A stretch of DNA of 64,000 nt from Rhizobacter terrae. Lineage in GTDB: Bacteria > Pseudomonadota > Gammaproteobacteria > Burkholderiales > Burkholderiaceae_C. The notes under the pieces were generated by a model. The model ran no database searches. It was not told the origin of the DNA and saw only the letters and a program-made list of their open reading frames with translations. Position numbers and translations under genes: made by a program. The stretch covers positions 806,001 through 870,000 of the forward strand of contig NZ_QUSW01000002.1 in the NCBI RefSeq assembly GCF_003852895.1. The letters are read 5' to 3'. This document shows, piece by piece, positions 17,439 to 26,788 of the stretch (position 1 is the first letter of the stretch; every line of letters begins with the position of its first letter).

Positions 17439-17592
17439 GGGCGCCCCCGAAGCAGGCACTCGCCTCCGGCCACGAATACCCGGCATCCACCCCCCTTTTC
17501 CGCCGACCGGTTCCACCCCCCGAAACCTACGATCCCTTCCATTGCCCGCAGGCTGCCTTCGGCCATGCCCGGGCCATGGAACGCGGATCGAC

Positions 17593-18537
17593 ATGCTCTT
17601 CAATCGACAAACGCACGCTGGCTGGATGGCAGTGGCCTTGAGGCCGGCTCAGGTCGAGCTGGCGCACGTGCAGCCCGGCGCGAACGGCACGCGCCCCCGC
17701 CTGGCGGTGCTGGACGCCGTCACGCGCGAGCGCGGCACCGAGGCCGATGCGATTGCCCGGGTGCGCCGTCCCTACGCCTTGCAGGACTACCGCTGCGCCA
17801 CCGTGCTGGACGCCGCGTCCTACCAGTTCGTGCAGCTGAATTCACCCAGCGTCGCGCCTGAAGAGATGAAGCAGGCCCTGCGCTGGGCCGTGAAGGATTC
17901 ACTCGAATTCCCGGCTGACGACGCGGTCATCGACGCCCTGCAGGTGCCCTCCGACGGTGCCCCGCTGGGCCGCCCGCCGCTGACCTTTGCCATCGCCGCG
18001 CGCAAGGAGAAGGTGGCCGACAAGGTGCGCGCCTTCCAGCGCGCCAAGGTGAAGCTGCGCGTCATCGACGTGAGCGAGACCGCGCAGCGCAACCTCGCCG
18101 CCCTGTTCGAGCAGCCCGGCCGCGGCCTGGCCCTGCTGGTGTTCCACGAAAACAGCGGCCTGCTGACCTTCACCCGCGACGGCGAGCTCTTCGCCTCGCG
18201 CCGCATCGACATCCCCGCCAGCGCGCTGGCACTCACCGATGACAACGACGCCGCCCGCCGCGACGCGCTGTTCGAGCGCGTGGGCCTGGAGGTGCAGCGC
18301 TCGCTGGACAACTTCGACCGCCAGTTCAGCCAGATCGCCCTGCAGCGCCTGATGGTGGCCGCCCCCTCGGGCGCCGCGGTGCTGGTGAGCTACCTCGCCT
18401 CGAACCTGTACCTGCCGGTGGAAGCCATGAACCTCGCCGACGTGATGGACCTGGACGCCTTCCCGGCGCTGAAGGAACCGACCGGCCAGACGCAATGGCT
18501 GGAAGCCATCGGCCTGTCGCTGCGGGACGAGGACTGA
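17593..18537 (+). CDS. mshI: MshI / PilM-like assembly protein
   Basis: A 314-residue protein with actin-like (PilM-type) features: an N-terminal LFNRQTHAGWMAVAL, a central EEMKQALRWAVKDSLEFP, and a C-terminal SLDNFDRQFSQIALQRL. No membrane helix is seen. In MSHA systems MshI lies on the inner face of the membrane and contacts the PilN-like partner encoded next. The ATG at 17593 is chosen because it opens the family N-terminus. The 155-bp gap upstream may contain a promoter for this second block of genes. Confidence 0.75.
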   Translation: MLFNRQTHAGWMAVALRPAQVELAHVQPGANGTRPRLAVLDAVTRERGTEADAIARVRRPYALQDYRCATVLDAASYQFVQLNSPSVAPEEMKQALRWAVKDSLEFPADDAVIDALQVPSDGAPLGRPPLTFAIAARKEKVADKVRAFQRAKVKLRVIDVSETAQRNLAALFEQPGRGLALLVFHENSGLLTFTRDGELFASRRIDIPASALALTDDNDAARRDALFERVGLEVQRSLDNFDRQFSQIALQRLMVAAPSGAAVLVSYLASNLYLPVEAMNLADVMDLDAFPALKEPTGQTQWLEAIGLSLRDED

Positions 18538-18541
18538 CGCG

Positions 18542-19222
18542 ATGGCACGCCAGAACATCAATCTCTACGACGCTTCGCTGCGCATCCAGCACGACTGGCT
18601 CAGCGCCGAGACCTGCGCCGCCGCCATCGGCGCGGCCGTGCTGGTGGTGGCGCTGGGCGCCGGCATCACGCACTGGCAGCTCGGCCAGTTGCAGGCACCG
18701 GCGCAGCAGACGGCCGACGCCCTGCAGGCGCAACAGAACGCCATCCAGGAACTCGCGCGGCAGGTGGATTCGCTGCGGCCCGACACGAAGCTGGTGGCCG
18801 AGGTCGGCAGCACGCAGGCCACGCTGGAGCAGCGCCAGGCCGCCTTGCAGATGATCCGCGCCGGTGGACTGGGCGACCAGCAGGGGCACTCGGGCACGCT
18901 GCGCGCCTTCGCCCGCCAGACGCTGGACGGCCTGTGGCTCACCGGCCTCGTGCTGGACCACCAGGACCTGGCCCTGCGCGGCCGCGCGATGAACCCCGAA
19001 CTGATCCCTGCCTACGTGGGCCGCCTCAACCAGGAGCCCGCACTCCAGGGCCGCGCCTTTCGCGCACTGGACATTGCCCGGCCGATGGACGACATGGCCG
19101 CCACGCCGGTGGCCGCCAAGGCCTCCGCGCCGGCCGACAACAAGCCGCAGCTGGCCCGCTACGTCGAGTTCTCGCTGACCGGCTCGCAAGGCGCGGCCGT
19201 GGGCAAGGAGGACAAGCGATGA
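18542..19222 (+). CDS. PilN-like inner-membrane protein (second MshI-type subunit)
   Basis: A 226-residue bitopic protein. The N-terminal INLYDASLR motif is the classic PilN cytoplasmic peptide that binds PilM. It is followed by a membrane helix (about 25-47) and a coiled-coil plus ferredoxin-like periplasmic domain. Its place after mshI and its ATGA overlap with mshJ support a role in the MSHA alignment subcomplex. Confidence 0.75.
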   Translation: MARQNINLYDASLRIQHDWLSAETCAAAIGAAVLVVALGAGITHWQLGQLQAPAQQTADALQAQQNAIQELARQVDSLRPDTKLVAEVGSTQATLEQRQAALQMIRAGGLGDQQGHSGTLRAFARQTLDGLWLTGLVLDHQDLALRGRAMNPELIPAYVGRLNQEPALQGRAFRALDIARPMDDMAATPVAAKASAPADNKPQLARYVEFSLTGSQGAAVGKEDKR

Positions 19223-19908
19223 AAGCCTGGTGGCTTCGTTCGCGCAGCCGATTCATGGCCCTGGCCCGCCGCGAGCGCGGCCTGGTGATGGCCTGCGCAC
19301 TCGTGCTGGTGCTGGGCCTGGGCGCCCTGCTCTTCATCGAGCCGGCCTACAAGCAGCGCGTGCAGCTGCAGCGCCAGATGGAACAGCAGCAAAAGGACCT
19401 GGCCGCGCTCGGCCCGCAGGTGCAGGCGCTGCAGCAGCGCCAGCGCAACCCCGATGCCGCCGTGCAGGCCCAGCTCAAGGCCTTGCGCGACCAGCTGCAA
19501 CTGGCCGACGGCGAGTTCGCGCAGGTGCAGCGCGCCCTGGTGCAGCCGCAGGAGATGGGCCAGCTGCTGGGCAGCCTGCTGCAGTCGCATCGCGGCCTTC
19601 AACTGGTGGCACTCAAGAGCGTGCCGGTGATGTCGGTGTCGGAGCTGGTGGGCGCGCCCAAGGTCGCAGCGCCGGCATCGTCGGTACAGAACAAGGATTC
19701 CCGCGACGCCTGGCTCTACCGCCACGGCGTCGAGATCACCGTGCAAGGCTCCTACGCCGACATGCAGGCCTACCTCGCCGCGCTGGAGAACCTGCCGCGC
19801 CGCGTCTACTGGGGCGAGCTGAAGATGGATGCGCAGAAATGGCCGGCCAACACGATGACGGTGACTGTCTACACCATCAGCCTGGAGAAGACATGGTGGC
19901 GCGTGTGA
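19219..19908 (+). CDS. mshJ: MSHA biogenesis protein MshJ (PilO-like)
   Basis: A 229-residue inner-membrane protein: basic N-terminus, membrane helix around 22-40, a Gln-rich coiled coil (VQLQRQMEQQQKDLAALG), then a PilO-like domain with ITVQGSYADMQAYLAALE and PRRVYWGELKMD. It would pair with the PilN-like protein to link the cytoplasmic motor to the secretin. The start overlaps the upstream stop as ATGA. Confidence 0.8.
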   Translation: MKAWWLRSRSRFMALARRERGLVMACALVLVLGLGALLFIEPAYKQRVQLQRQMEQQQKDLAALGPQVQALQQRQRNPDAAVQAQLKALRDQLQLADGEFAQVQRALVQPQEMGQLLGSLLQSHRGLQLVALKSVPVMSVSELVGAPKVAAPASSVQNKDSRDAWLYRHGVEITVQGSYADMQAYLAALENLPRRVYWGELKMDAQKWPANTMTVTVYTISLEKTWWRV

Positions 19909-20279
19909 TGCCCTTCCTGCCTTTCCGCTACGCCGCCGGCGTCGTGCTGGCACTGGCCGCTGCGGCGCTGCAAGCCGAGACGCTGCAGGACCCGACGCGC
20001 CCGCCGGCTTCGCTGCTGGCCACGCCCGCGCAGGCCGCCTCGGCGCCAGAGTCTTCCGTGCAACTTCAATCGGTGCTGCTCGGCAAGGGACGCACGCCAG
20101 CCGCGGTCATCAGCGGCGAAGTCGTCGTGCTGGGCGGACGCTTCCGCGACGCGAAGCTGGTGCGCATCACCGAACGCTTCGCCGTGCTCAGGGGCCCGCA
20201 GGGCGAGACCACGCTGCCGCTGCTGCCTGACACCACAAGACAAGGCCACTCTCCGGCCACACCGGAGCCGACAAGATGA
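19908..20279 (+). CDS. mshK: MSHA biogenesis protein MshK (PilP-like)
   Basis: A 123-residue exported protein: signal peptide ending near LQAE, then DPTRPPASL and a GspC/PilP-type domain with LQSVLLGKGRTPAAVISG and VVVLGGRFRDAKLVRI. It would bind the secretin MshL. The ATG at 19908 overlaps the mshJ stop (TGATG); an ATG at 19893 is an alternative. Coupled to mshL by ATGA. Confidence 0.75.
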   Translation: MPFLPFRYAAGVVLALAAAALQAETLQDPTRPPASLLATPAQAASAPESSVQLQSVLLGKGRTPAAVISGEVVVLGGRFRDAKLVRITERFAVLRGPQGETTLPLLPDTTRQGHSPATPEPTR

Positions 20280-22051
20280 ACAAGCTCTCTCACCACGCCA
20301 CGGGGTGGTCGCTGTCGCTGCTGGCCCTGCTGGCCGGCTGCAACACGCCGCCTGCCCAGCCGCAGAAGATGGCGCCCGGCGCCACCATGGACCGCATCCG
20401 CGACGAGGTGAAGGCCGCCGCCAACCGCGAGGCCCCCAAGCCCGTGGCCCGGCCCGACGCCGTGGACCGCGCGCTGCTGCCGCCGCTGCAGGCCGCGCCC
20501 ATCCGGCCGCCCGCGCCGCCGGAGCAGCGCTTCGACCTGGCCGTGCACAACGCGCCGGCGCAGCAGGTGTTCCTGCAGATCGTGTCGGGCACGAAGTACA
20601 GCATGCTGGTGCCGCCGGACCTGTCGGGCGTGATCGCCATCAACCTGAAGAGCGTGACGGTGCGCGAGGCGCTGGATTCCATCCGCGACCTCTACGGCTA
20701 CGAATACCGCATGGAAGGCACGCGCATCTTCATCCAGCCCAACACGCTGCAGACGCGCATCTTCCAGGTGAACTACCTGGCTGGCAAGCGCAAGGGCGCG
20801 ACGGACATGCGCGTGACCTCGGGGTCGATCTCGTCGAATCCGACGCAGGGCAACACGGGGTCCACGACCTCGACGCCGTCGGGCACCGGCTCGGGCAACG
20901 CCGCGCCGAATGCCACCACGCAAAGCAGCCGCATCTCCACCGAAAGCGACAACGACTTCTGGGGTGAGCTGCGCGAGACGCTCAACGCCATCGTGGGCGG
21001 CGACGGCAACCGCAAGGTCATCGTGAACCCGCTGTCGGGCGTGATCGCGGTGCGCGGCTTCCCGAACGACATCCGCAACGCCGAGAACTACCTGCGCATG
21101 ACGCAGCTCATCATCGAGCGGCAGGTGATGATCGAAGCCAAGATCATCGAGGTGCAGCTCAGCGACAGCTACGCCAGCGGCGTGAACTGGTCGGTGTTCG
21201 GCAACGGCCACAACCACTGGTCCACCGGCCAGGTGGCACCGGGCACCGTGATGCAGCAGACCGGCCCGCTGGCCACCGGCGTGCAGGACATCAACTACTC
21301 CACCAAGGACTTCACCACCGCGCAGCTGTTCTCGAACGCCGGCGGCAACCTGGTGAGCGACATCGCCAACAAGGGCAGCCTGTTCGGCCTGGCCTTCCAG
21401 GCGCAGAACTTCGCCGCGCTCCTGCAGTTCCTCGAATCGCAGGGCAACGTGCAGGTGCTGTCCAGCCCGCGCATCGCCACCATCAACAACCAGAAGGCCG
21501 TGCTCAAGGTGGGCACCGACGAATTCTTCGTCACGAGCATCACCACCAACACGACCACCGGCACGGGCGGCACCACCAACTCGCCGACCATCGGCGTGCA
21601 GCCTTTCTTCAGCGGCATCGCGCTGGACGTGACGCCGCAGATCGACGAGAGCGACTCGATCATCCTGCACCTGCACCCATCGGTAAGCGTGGTGGCCGAG
21701 AAGCAGAAGAGCGTGAACCTCGGCTCGCTGGGCAACTTCCAGCTGCCGCTGGCAGCCAGCACCGTCAACGAAAGCGACAGCGTCGTGCGCGTGCAGGACG
21801 GCAACATCGTCGCCATCGGCGGCCTGATGAAGCAGCAGCAGTCGGCCAGCAGCTCGGGCCTGCCCGGCGCGCATGAACAACCCGTCGTCGGCAACCTCTT
21901 CGGGCAGAAGAACAACAGCAGCCAGAAGAGCGAGCTGGTGATCCTGCTCAAGCCGACCATCATCCGCGGCAGCCAGGGCTGGCAGGCGGATGCGGCCGAC
22001 GTGCAGGATCGCCTGCAGTCCTACGGCGTGCCCGCCAACACGGTGCGTTGA
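20276..22051 (+). CDS. mshL: MSHA secretin MshL
   Basis: A 591-residue outer-membrane secretin lipoprotein. A lipobox LLAGC puts the lipidated Cys at 22. A Pro/Ala-rich linker leads to STN and N-domains (about 90-260; RFDLAVHNAPAQQVF, YRMEGTRIFIQPN). The secretin core follows with VQVLSSPRIATINNQKAVLKVG, VTPQIDESDSIIL and RVQDGNIVAIGGLM. A Ser/Thr/Gly-rich insertion occurs at about 180-215. It forms the pore through which the pilus exits. Confidence 0.88.
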   Translation: MNKLSHHATGWSLSLLALLAGCNTPPAQPQKMAPGATMDRIRDEVKAAANREAPKPVARPDAVDRALLPPLQAAPIRPPAPPEQRFDLAVHNAPAQQVFLQIVSGTKYSMLVPPDLSGVIAINLKSVTVREALDSIRDLYGYEYRMEGTRIFIQPNTLQTRIFQVNYLAGKRKGATDMRVTSGSISSNPTQGNTGSTTSTPSGTGSGNAAPNATTQSSRISTESDNDFWGELRETLNAIVGGDGNRKVIVNPLSGVIAVRGFPNDIRNAENYLRMTQLIIERQVMIEAKIIEVQLSDSYASGVNWSVFGNGHNHWSTGQVAPGTVMQQTGPLATGVQDINYSTKDFTTAQLFSNAGGNLVSDIANKGSLFGLAFQAQNFAALLQFLESQGNVQVLSSPRIATINNQKAVLKVGTDEFFVTSITTNTTTGTGGTTNSPTIGVQPFFSGIALDVTPQIDESDSIILHLHPSVSVVAEKQKSVNLGSLGNFQLPLAASTVNESDSVVRVQDGNIVAIGGLMKQQQSASSSGLPGAHEQPVVGNLFGQKNNSSQKSELVILLKPTIIRGSQGWQADAADVQDRLQSYGVPANTVR

Positions 22052-22064
22052 CCGGATCGCCGCC

Positions 22065-22916
22065 ATGTACCTCGCCCACTTCGGACTGAACGAGCTGCCC
22101 TTTGGCCTCACGCCCGACACGGCCTTCGTGTTCTCCACGCGCGCCCACCAGGAAGCGCTGAACACGCTGCACGTCGCCTGCGACAGCGGTGAGGGCTTTA
22201 TCAAGATCACGGGCGAAGTGGGCACGGGCAAGACGCTGCTGTGCCGACGCTTCCTGGCCACGCTGCCCACGAATGCGGTGAGCTGCTACCTGCCCAATCC
22301 GAACCACACCTCGCGCACGCTGCTGCTGGCGCTGGCCGCGGAACTGGGCGAGACGCTGCCGGCCACGGCCACCGAATTCACGCTGCTCAAGCGCATCAAC
22401 GACACGCTGCTGCACCTGGCGGCAGAAGACCGGCGAGTGGTGGTGTGCGTTGACGAAGCGCAGGCGCTCAAACATGCCAGCCTGGAGACGCTGCGCCTGC
22501 TGTCGAACCTGGAGACCGAGAAGCGCAAGCTGATGCAGGTGGTGCTGTTCGGCCAGCCGGAACTCGACGACAAGCTGGCCCAGCCCAACCTGCGGCAACT
22601 GCGCCAGCGCATTTCCTTTCACTACCGGCTGGGCGCGCTCAGCCGCGAGGAGCTGCGCCTGTACCTGGACCATCGCCTGCGCGTGGCGGGCTACCACGGC
22701 GCGGAAGTTTTCAGCCGCAGTGCCGTGAAGGCGTTGCACCGCGCGAGCGGCGGCACGCCGCGGGTCGCGAACATCCTCGCGCACAAGTCGCTGCTGGCCG
22801 TGTTCGGCGAAGGCGGCGTGCAGGTGGATGCAAAGCATGTGCGCCTGGCCGCGCGCGACACGGCCGATGCGCCGGCGCGAAGCGGCTTCGGCTGGATGAA
22901 GTGGTTGTTCCGATGA
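22065..22916 (+). CDS. mshM: AAA ATPase MshM (ExeA-like)
   Basis: A 283-residue AAA protein of the ExeA/MshM type. It begins MYLAHFGLNELPFGLTPD and has Walker A GEVGTGKT at 50-57, Walker B VVVCVDEAQ, and a C-terminal RASGGTPRVANILAHKSL. ExeA-type proteins remodel peptidoglycan attachment and help secretin insertion. The ATG at 22065 is the family start; the stop overlaps the mshN start (ATGA). Confidence 0.85.
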   Translation: MYLAHFGLNELPFGLTPDTAFVFSTRAHQEALNTLHVACDSGEGFIKITGEVGTGKTLLCRRFLATLPTNAVSCYLPNPNHTSRTLLLALAAELGETLPATATEFTLLKRINDTLLHLAAEDRRVVVCVDEAQALKHASLETLRLLSNLETEKRKLMQVVLFGQPELDDKLAQPNLRQLRQRISFHYRLGALSREELRLYLDHRLRVAGYHGAEVFSRSAVKALHRASGGTPRVANILAHKSLLAVFGEGGVQVDAKHVRLAARDTADAPARSGFGWMKWLFR

Positions 22917-24037
22917 GCCTCATCAATCAGGTTCTGCAAGACCTGGACCGTCGCCATGCGGGCGGCCCGGTCATGCCCACCGCTGTGAAGGCCATGGCCA
23001 CGCCTGCGGCCCCGGCGCGCTCATGGCGCCTGGCGGTGATCACAGGGGCGGTGCTGCTCGTGGCCGGGGGCTCGGCCGCCTTGGCCTGGTCGATGGCGAG
23101 CCGCCTGGCGCAGCCTGCAGCACCGGCCGCCGCACCCGTTGCTGCGGCGACGGCTGCGCCCGCGCCGACACCGGTCGTGGTCGTGGCGGCATCGGCTCCG
23201 GCGGCTGCGGCGTCATCGTCCGCGAGTGAACGCGTTCGGCCTGTGGCCCCACCCGTCGTGGCCATGGTCACCCCGAACACGAAGCCGGCACTGAAGGCCG
23301 AAGCTGAGAGCGCCCCAGAACGAGAAGACCGCACCGCCAAGCCGGCGCAGGCAGAGGCCGCCGAGACTCAGGGAACAGCCTTGGCTCTGGCGCCAACCTC
23401 GTCCGTGAAACCCTCCGCGCCCGCAGCCATGATGGCTGAGCCGCGCATCGAGAAACGCGCCTCCACCCGCACGGCACATGAGCGCGCCGAAGCCGAATAC
23501 CAGCGCGGCGTGACGCTGCACCAGGCCGGCCAATACGCCGAAGCGGCGCAGGCCTATGCAGCTGCCCTTCGGGAAGAACCCACGCACCTCCTGTCGCGCC
23601 AGGCATTGGCGGGTGCCCTCATCAACCAGGGCAAGTCCGATGACGCCCGCGGCGTGCTGGCCGAGGGCCTCGCCCTGGCGCCCGGCAACGCAGCGCTCGC
23701 CATGATGCTGGCCCGCGTGCATGCCGAGCGCGGCGAGATGCAGCGCGCCGCCGAGGTGCTGCAACCCACCGACGGCGCCTGGATGAGCGCCGAAGACCAC
23801 GCCTTCCGCGCCGCGGTGCTGCAACGCGCCGGCCGGCATGCGCAAGCCTCCGACCACTTCGCTGCGGCCGTGCGCACCATGCCCAACAACGGCGTGTGGT
23901 GGATGGGCCTGGGCATCTCGCAGGCGGCCGAAGGCAAGGCCGACAACGCCCGCGAAGCGTTCAGCCGGGCGCGTTCGTCGGGGAGCCTGACGCCGGAACT
24001 TGCGCAGTACGTGGAGCAGCGCCTGAGGTCGCTGTGA
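22913..24037 (+). CDS. mshN: TPR protein MshN
   Basis: A 374-residue bitopic protein. The N-terminus MSLINQVLQDLDRRHA is typical of MshN/ExeB-type proteins. A membrane helix lies near 40-62, then a long Ala/Pro-rich linker, then TPR repeats from about 195 to 370 (AEAEYQRGVTLHQAGQYAEA). It is the last gene of the MSHA block; its stop lies 11 bp from the convergent urtE stop, with no obvious terminator between them. Confidence 0.82.
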   Translation: MSLINQVLQDLDRRHAGGPVMPTAVKAMATPAAPARSWRLAVITGAVLLVAGGSAALAWSMASRLAQPAAPAAAPVAAATAAPAPTPVVVVAASAPAAAASSSASERVRPVAPPVVAMVTPNTKPALKAEAESAPEREDRTAKPAQAEAAETQGTALALAPTSSVKPSAPAAMMAEPRIEKRASTRTAHERAEAEYQRGVTLHQAGQYAEAAQAYAAALREEPTHLLSRQALAGALINQGKSDDARGVLAEGLALAPGNAALAMMLARVHAERGEMQRAAEVLQPTDGAWMSAEDHAFRAAVLQRAGRHAQASDHFAAAVRTMPNNGVWWMGLGISQAAEGKADNAREAFSRARSSGSLTPELAQYVEQRLRSL

Positions 24038-24048
24038 GTCCTGCGTGA

Positions 24049-24747
24049 CTAGATCGACATGCGGCGACGCACGCCATCCGTCTCCATGTGCTCACCCATG
24101 CCCTGCATGACGATCTCGCCGCGCTCCATCACCAGGTACTGGTCGGCGAGCTCGGCGGCGAAGTCGTAGTACTGCTCCACCAGCACGATGGCCATGGTCT
24201 GGCGGTCCGCGAGCATGCGGATCACGCGGCCGATGTCTTTGATGATGCTGGGCTGGATGCCTTCGGTGGGCTCGTCGAGGATGAGCAGCTTGGGGCCCGC
24301 CGCCAGCGCACGCGCAATGGCGAGCTGCTGCTGCTGACCGCCTGACAGATCGCCGCCGCGGCGGTTGATCATCTGCTTGAGCACCGGGAACAGTTCGAAC
24401 AGCTCCGAAGGAATCGGCGTCTTGCCCGGCTTGTAGGCCAGGCCCATGCGCAGGTTCTCTTCCACCGTGAGCCGGCCGAAGATCTCGCGCCCTTGGGGCA
24501 CGTAGCCCACGCCCTTGCGCACGCGCTCGTACGGCGTGTCGCGGGTGATGTCCTGCCCGTCGAGCTGGATGCTGCCGGTCTTCACCGGCACCACGCCCAT
24601 CAGGCTCTTGAGCAGCGTGGTCTTGCCCACGCCGTTGCGTCCGAGGATGACGGTGACCTCGCCCAGCTTCGCCTCGAAGCCGAGGTTGCGCAGGATGTGC
24701 GAGCCGCCGTAGAACTGGTTGATGCCGTCGACCTTGAGCATGTTCAT
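24049..24747 (-). CDS. urtE: Urea ABC transporter ATP-binding protein UrtE
   Basis: A 232-residue ABC ATPase of the branched-chain amino acid/urea type: Walker A GRNGVGKTT at 36-44, signature LSGGQ at 134-138, Walker B LLILDEP at 154-160, and the HAAT tail with GIQPSIIKDIGRVI. It supplies energy for urea import with UrtD. The ATG overlaps the urtD stop as ATGA. It is the last gene of the urt operon; ureD, which usually follows, is absent here. Confidence 0.92.
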   Translation of the reverse strand: MNMLKVDGINQFYGGSHILRNLGFEAKLGEVTVILGRNGVGKTTLLKSLMGVVPVKTGSIQLDGQDITRDTPYERVRKGVGYVPQGREIFGRLTVEENLRMGLAYKPGKTPIPSELFELFPVLKQMINRRGGDLSGGQQQQLAIARALAAGPKLLILDEPTEGIQPSIIKDIGRVIRMLADRQTMAIVLVEQYYDFAAELADQYLVMERGEIVMQGMGEHMETDGVRRRMSI

Positions 24748-25634
24748 CGTCCCAGGTAGACCTCGACGACCTTTTCGTTGGCCTGCACATCGGCCAGCGA
24801 GCCTTCGGCCAGCACGCTGCCTTCGTGCAGCACCGTCACCTTCTTGGCCGGGTTGTCTCGGGTGAGTTCGTGGATGAACTTCATGTCGTGCTCCACCACC
24901 ACCAGCGAGTGGTTGCCTTCGAGCGAGAGGAACAGCTCGGCCGTGCGTTCGGTCTCCTCGTCGGTCATGCCGGCCACGGGCTCGTCCAGCAGCAGCAGCT
25001 TGGGGTCTTGCATCAGCAGCATGCCGATCTCCAGCCACTGCTTCTGGCCGTGCGAGAGCAGCCCGGCAGTGCGCTGCGCGCTGTCCTTGAGATGGATGAG
25101 CTGCAGCATCGCGCCGATGCGGTCCAGCTGCTCGCCATTCAGGCGAAAGAACATCGACGCCTTCACGCCGCGGTCGGCCTTGAGCGCGAGCTCCAGGTTC
25201 TCGAACACCGAGAGCTGCTCGAACACCGTGGGCTTCTGGAACTTGCGGCCGATGCCGATGCTCGCGATCTGGTTCTCGCGCAGGCGCAGCAGGTCGATGG
25301 TCGAGCCGAAGAAGGCCTTGCCCGAATCGGGCCGGGTCTTGCCGGTGATGACGTCCATCATCGTCGTCTTGCCCGCGCCGTTGGGGCCGATGATGCAGCG
25401 AAGCTCGCCGGCATCGATGTACAGCGACAGGTCGTTGAGCGCCTTGAAGCCGTCGAAGCTGACGGTGATCTCATCCAGGTACAGGATGGGGCCGTGGACC
25501 ACGTCGACCACGCCCTCTTCCACCACGCGGCCGTAGCTGGCGGCGCGTCCGCCCGATTGCCCGGGGTTGCCTTGCTTGCGGACTTCAGCCGCCTCGCGTG
25601 CCTTCGCCCCCGCTTCCATCAACTCGGGCGTCAT
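24744..25634 (-). CDS. urtD: Urea ABC transporter ATP-binding protein UrtD
   Basis: A 296-residue ABC ATPase with Walker A GPNGAGKT at 83-90, the modified signature LLSHGQKQWLEIGMLL characteristic of UrtD, and Walker B LLLLDEPVAG. An extra N-terminal segment of about 45 residues precedes the ATPase core; the start at 25634 is supported by the ATGA overlap with urtC and a GGAGGAG ribosome site just upstream inside urtC. Confidence 0.92.
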   Translation of the reverse strand: MTPELMEAGAKAREAAEVRKQGNPGQSGGRAASYGRVVEEGVVDVVHGPILYLDEITVSFDGFKALNDLSLYIDAGELRCIIGPNGAGKTTMMDVITGKTRPDSGKAFFGSTIDLLRLRENQIASIGIGRKFQKPTVFEQLSVFENLELALKADRGVKASMFFRLNGEQLDRIGAMLQLIHLKDSAQRTAGLLSHGQKQWLEIGMLLMQDPKLLLLDEPVAGMTDEETERTAELFLSLEGNHSLVVVEHDMKFIHELTRDNPAKKVTVLHEGSVLAEGSLADVQANEKVVEVYLGR

Positions 25635-26788
25635 GCACGCTCCTCCTTCTTGCGGCGACTTACCAGGCCGATGATCCCTTGCGGCAGGAACAGCGTGACC
25701 GCGATGAACAGCGCGCCCAGGAAGTACAGCCAGAACTCCGGGAAGGCCTGCGTGAACCAGCTCTTCGCGCCATTGACGAAGAAGGCGCCAACGATGGGGC
25801 CGACCAGCGAGGCCCGCCCGCCCACCGCCGTCCAGATGGCGATCTCGATGCTGGCCGCCGGCGACATCTCGCTCGGGTTGATGATGCCCACCTGCGGCAC
25901 ATACAGCGCGCCGGCGATGCCGCACATCACCGCGGAGATCACCCAGATGCTGAGCTTGTAGCGCAGCGGGTCATAGCCGGTGAACATCACGCGCGACTCC
26001 GCATCGCGGAGGGCCTGCAGCACGCGGCCGAACTTGCTGGCCACCAGCCAGCGCGCCAGCAGGTAGAAGGCCAGCAGCGTGCAGCCGGTGATGACGAACA
26101 GCGTCATGCGCGTGGACGGCCTGGCGATGGCGATGCCCAGGATGCGCTTGAAGTCGGTGAAGCCGTTGTTGCCGCCGAAGCCCGTCTCGTTGCGGAAGAA
26201 CAGCAGCATCGTCGCGAAGGTCATCGCCTGCGTGATGATGGAGAAGTACACGCCCTTGATGCGCGAGCGGAAGGCGAAGAAACCGAACACGAAGGCCAGC
26301 AGGCCAGGCACCGCCACGATGAAGACCAGCGTCGCGGCGAAGCTGTCGCTGAAGGCCCAGTGCCAGGGCAGCTTCTTCCAGTCCAGGAACACCATGAAGT
26401 CCGGCAGGTCGCTCTGGTAGTTGCCGTCGCGGCCGATCTGGCGCATGAGGTACATGCCCATCGCGTAGCCGCCCAGGGCGAAGAACACGCCGTGGCCCAG
26501 CGAGAGGATGCCGGTGTAGCCCCAGATGAGGTCCATGGCCAGCGCGCAGATGGCGTAGCACATGATCTTGGCGATCAGCGCGACGGCGTAGTCGCTCATG
26601 TGCAGGGCGCTGCCGGCGGGAACGACGAGGTTGAGCACCGGCACCAGCCCGCAGATGACCAGCAGCAGCCCCAGCACGCTCAGACGAAGGCCGTGGCGCT
26701 GCGTCCAGCCCGCGGCAGGTGCCATGGCTGCACTCGGTGCAACCGGCAGGGCCTGCGCGGCGGCGATGTCTCGCGGCAAGGCACTCAT
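25631..26788 (-). CDS. urtC: Urea ABC transporter permease UrtC
   Basis: A 385-residue permease with about ten hydrophobic segments, of the LivM type. Visible family text includes LIWGYTGILSLGHGVFFALG, FFRNETGFGGNNGFTDFK and AVGGRASLVGPIVGAF. It forms the transmembrane channel with UrtB. It overlaps urtB and urtD by ATGA at both ends. Confidence 0.92.
   Translation of the reverse strand: MSALPRDIAAAQALPVAPSAAMAPAAGWTQRHGLRLSVLGLLLVICGLVPVLNLVVPAGSALHMSDYAVALIAKIMCYAICALAMDLIWGYTGILSLGHGVFFALGGYAMGMYLMRQIGRDGNYQSDLPDFMVFLDWKKLPWHWAFSDSFAATLVFIVAVPGLLAFVFGFFAFRSRIKGVYFSIITQAMTFATMLLFFRNETGFGGNNGFTDFKRILGIAIARPSTRMTLFVITGCTLLAFYLLARWLVASKFGRVLQALRDAESRVMFTGYDPLRYKLSIWVISAVMCGIAGALYVPQVGIINPSEMSPAASIEIAIWTAVGGRASLVGPIVGAFFVNGAKSWFTQAFPEFWLYFLGALFIAVTLFLPQGIIGLVSRRKKEERA

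Noticed and set aside
20066-22270. A 730-codon minus-strand frame opposite mshL
   Set aside because: Antisense shadow; the secretin on the plus strand is unambiguous.
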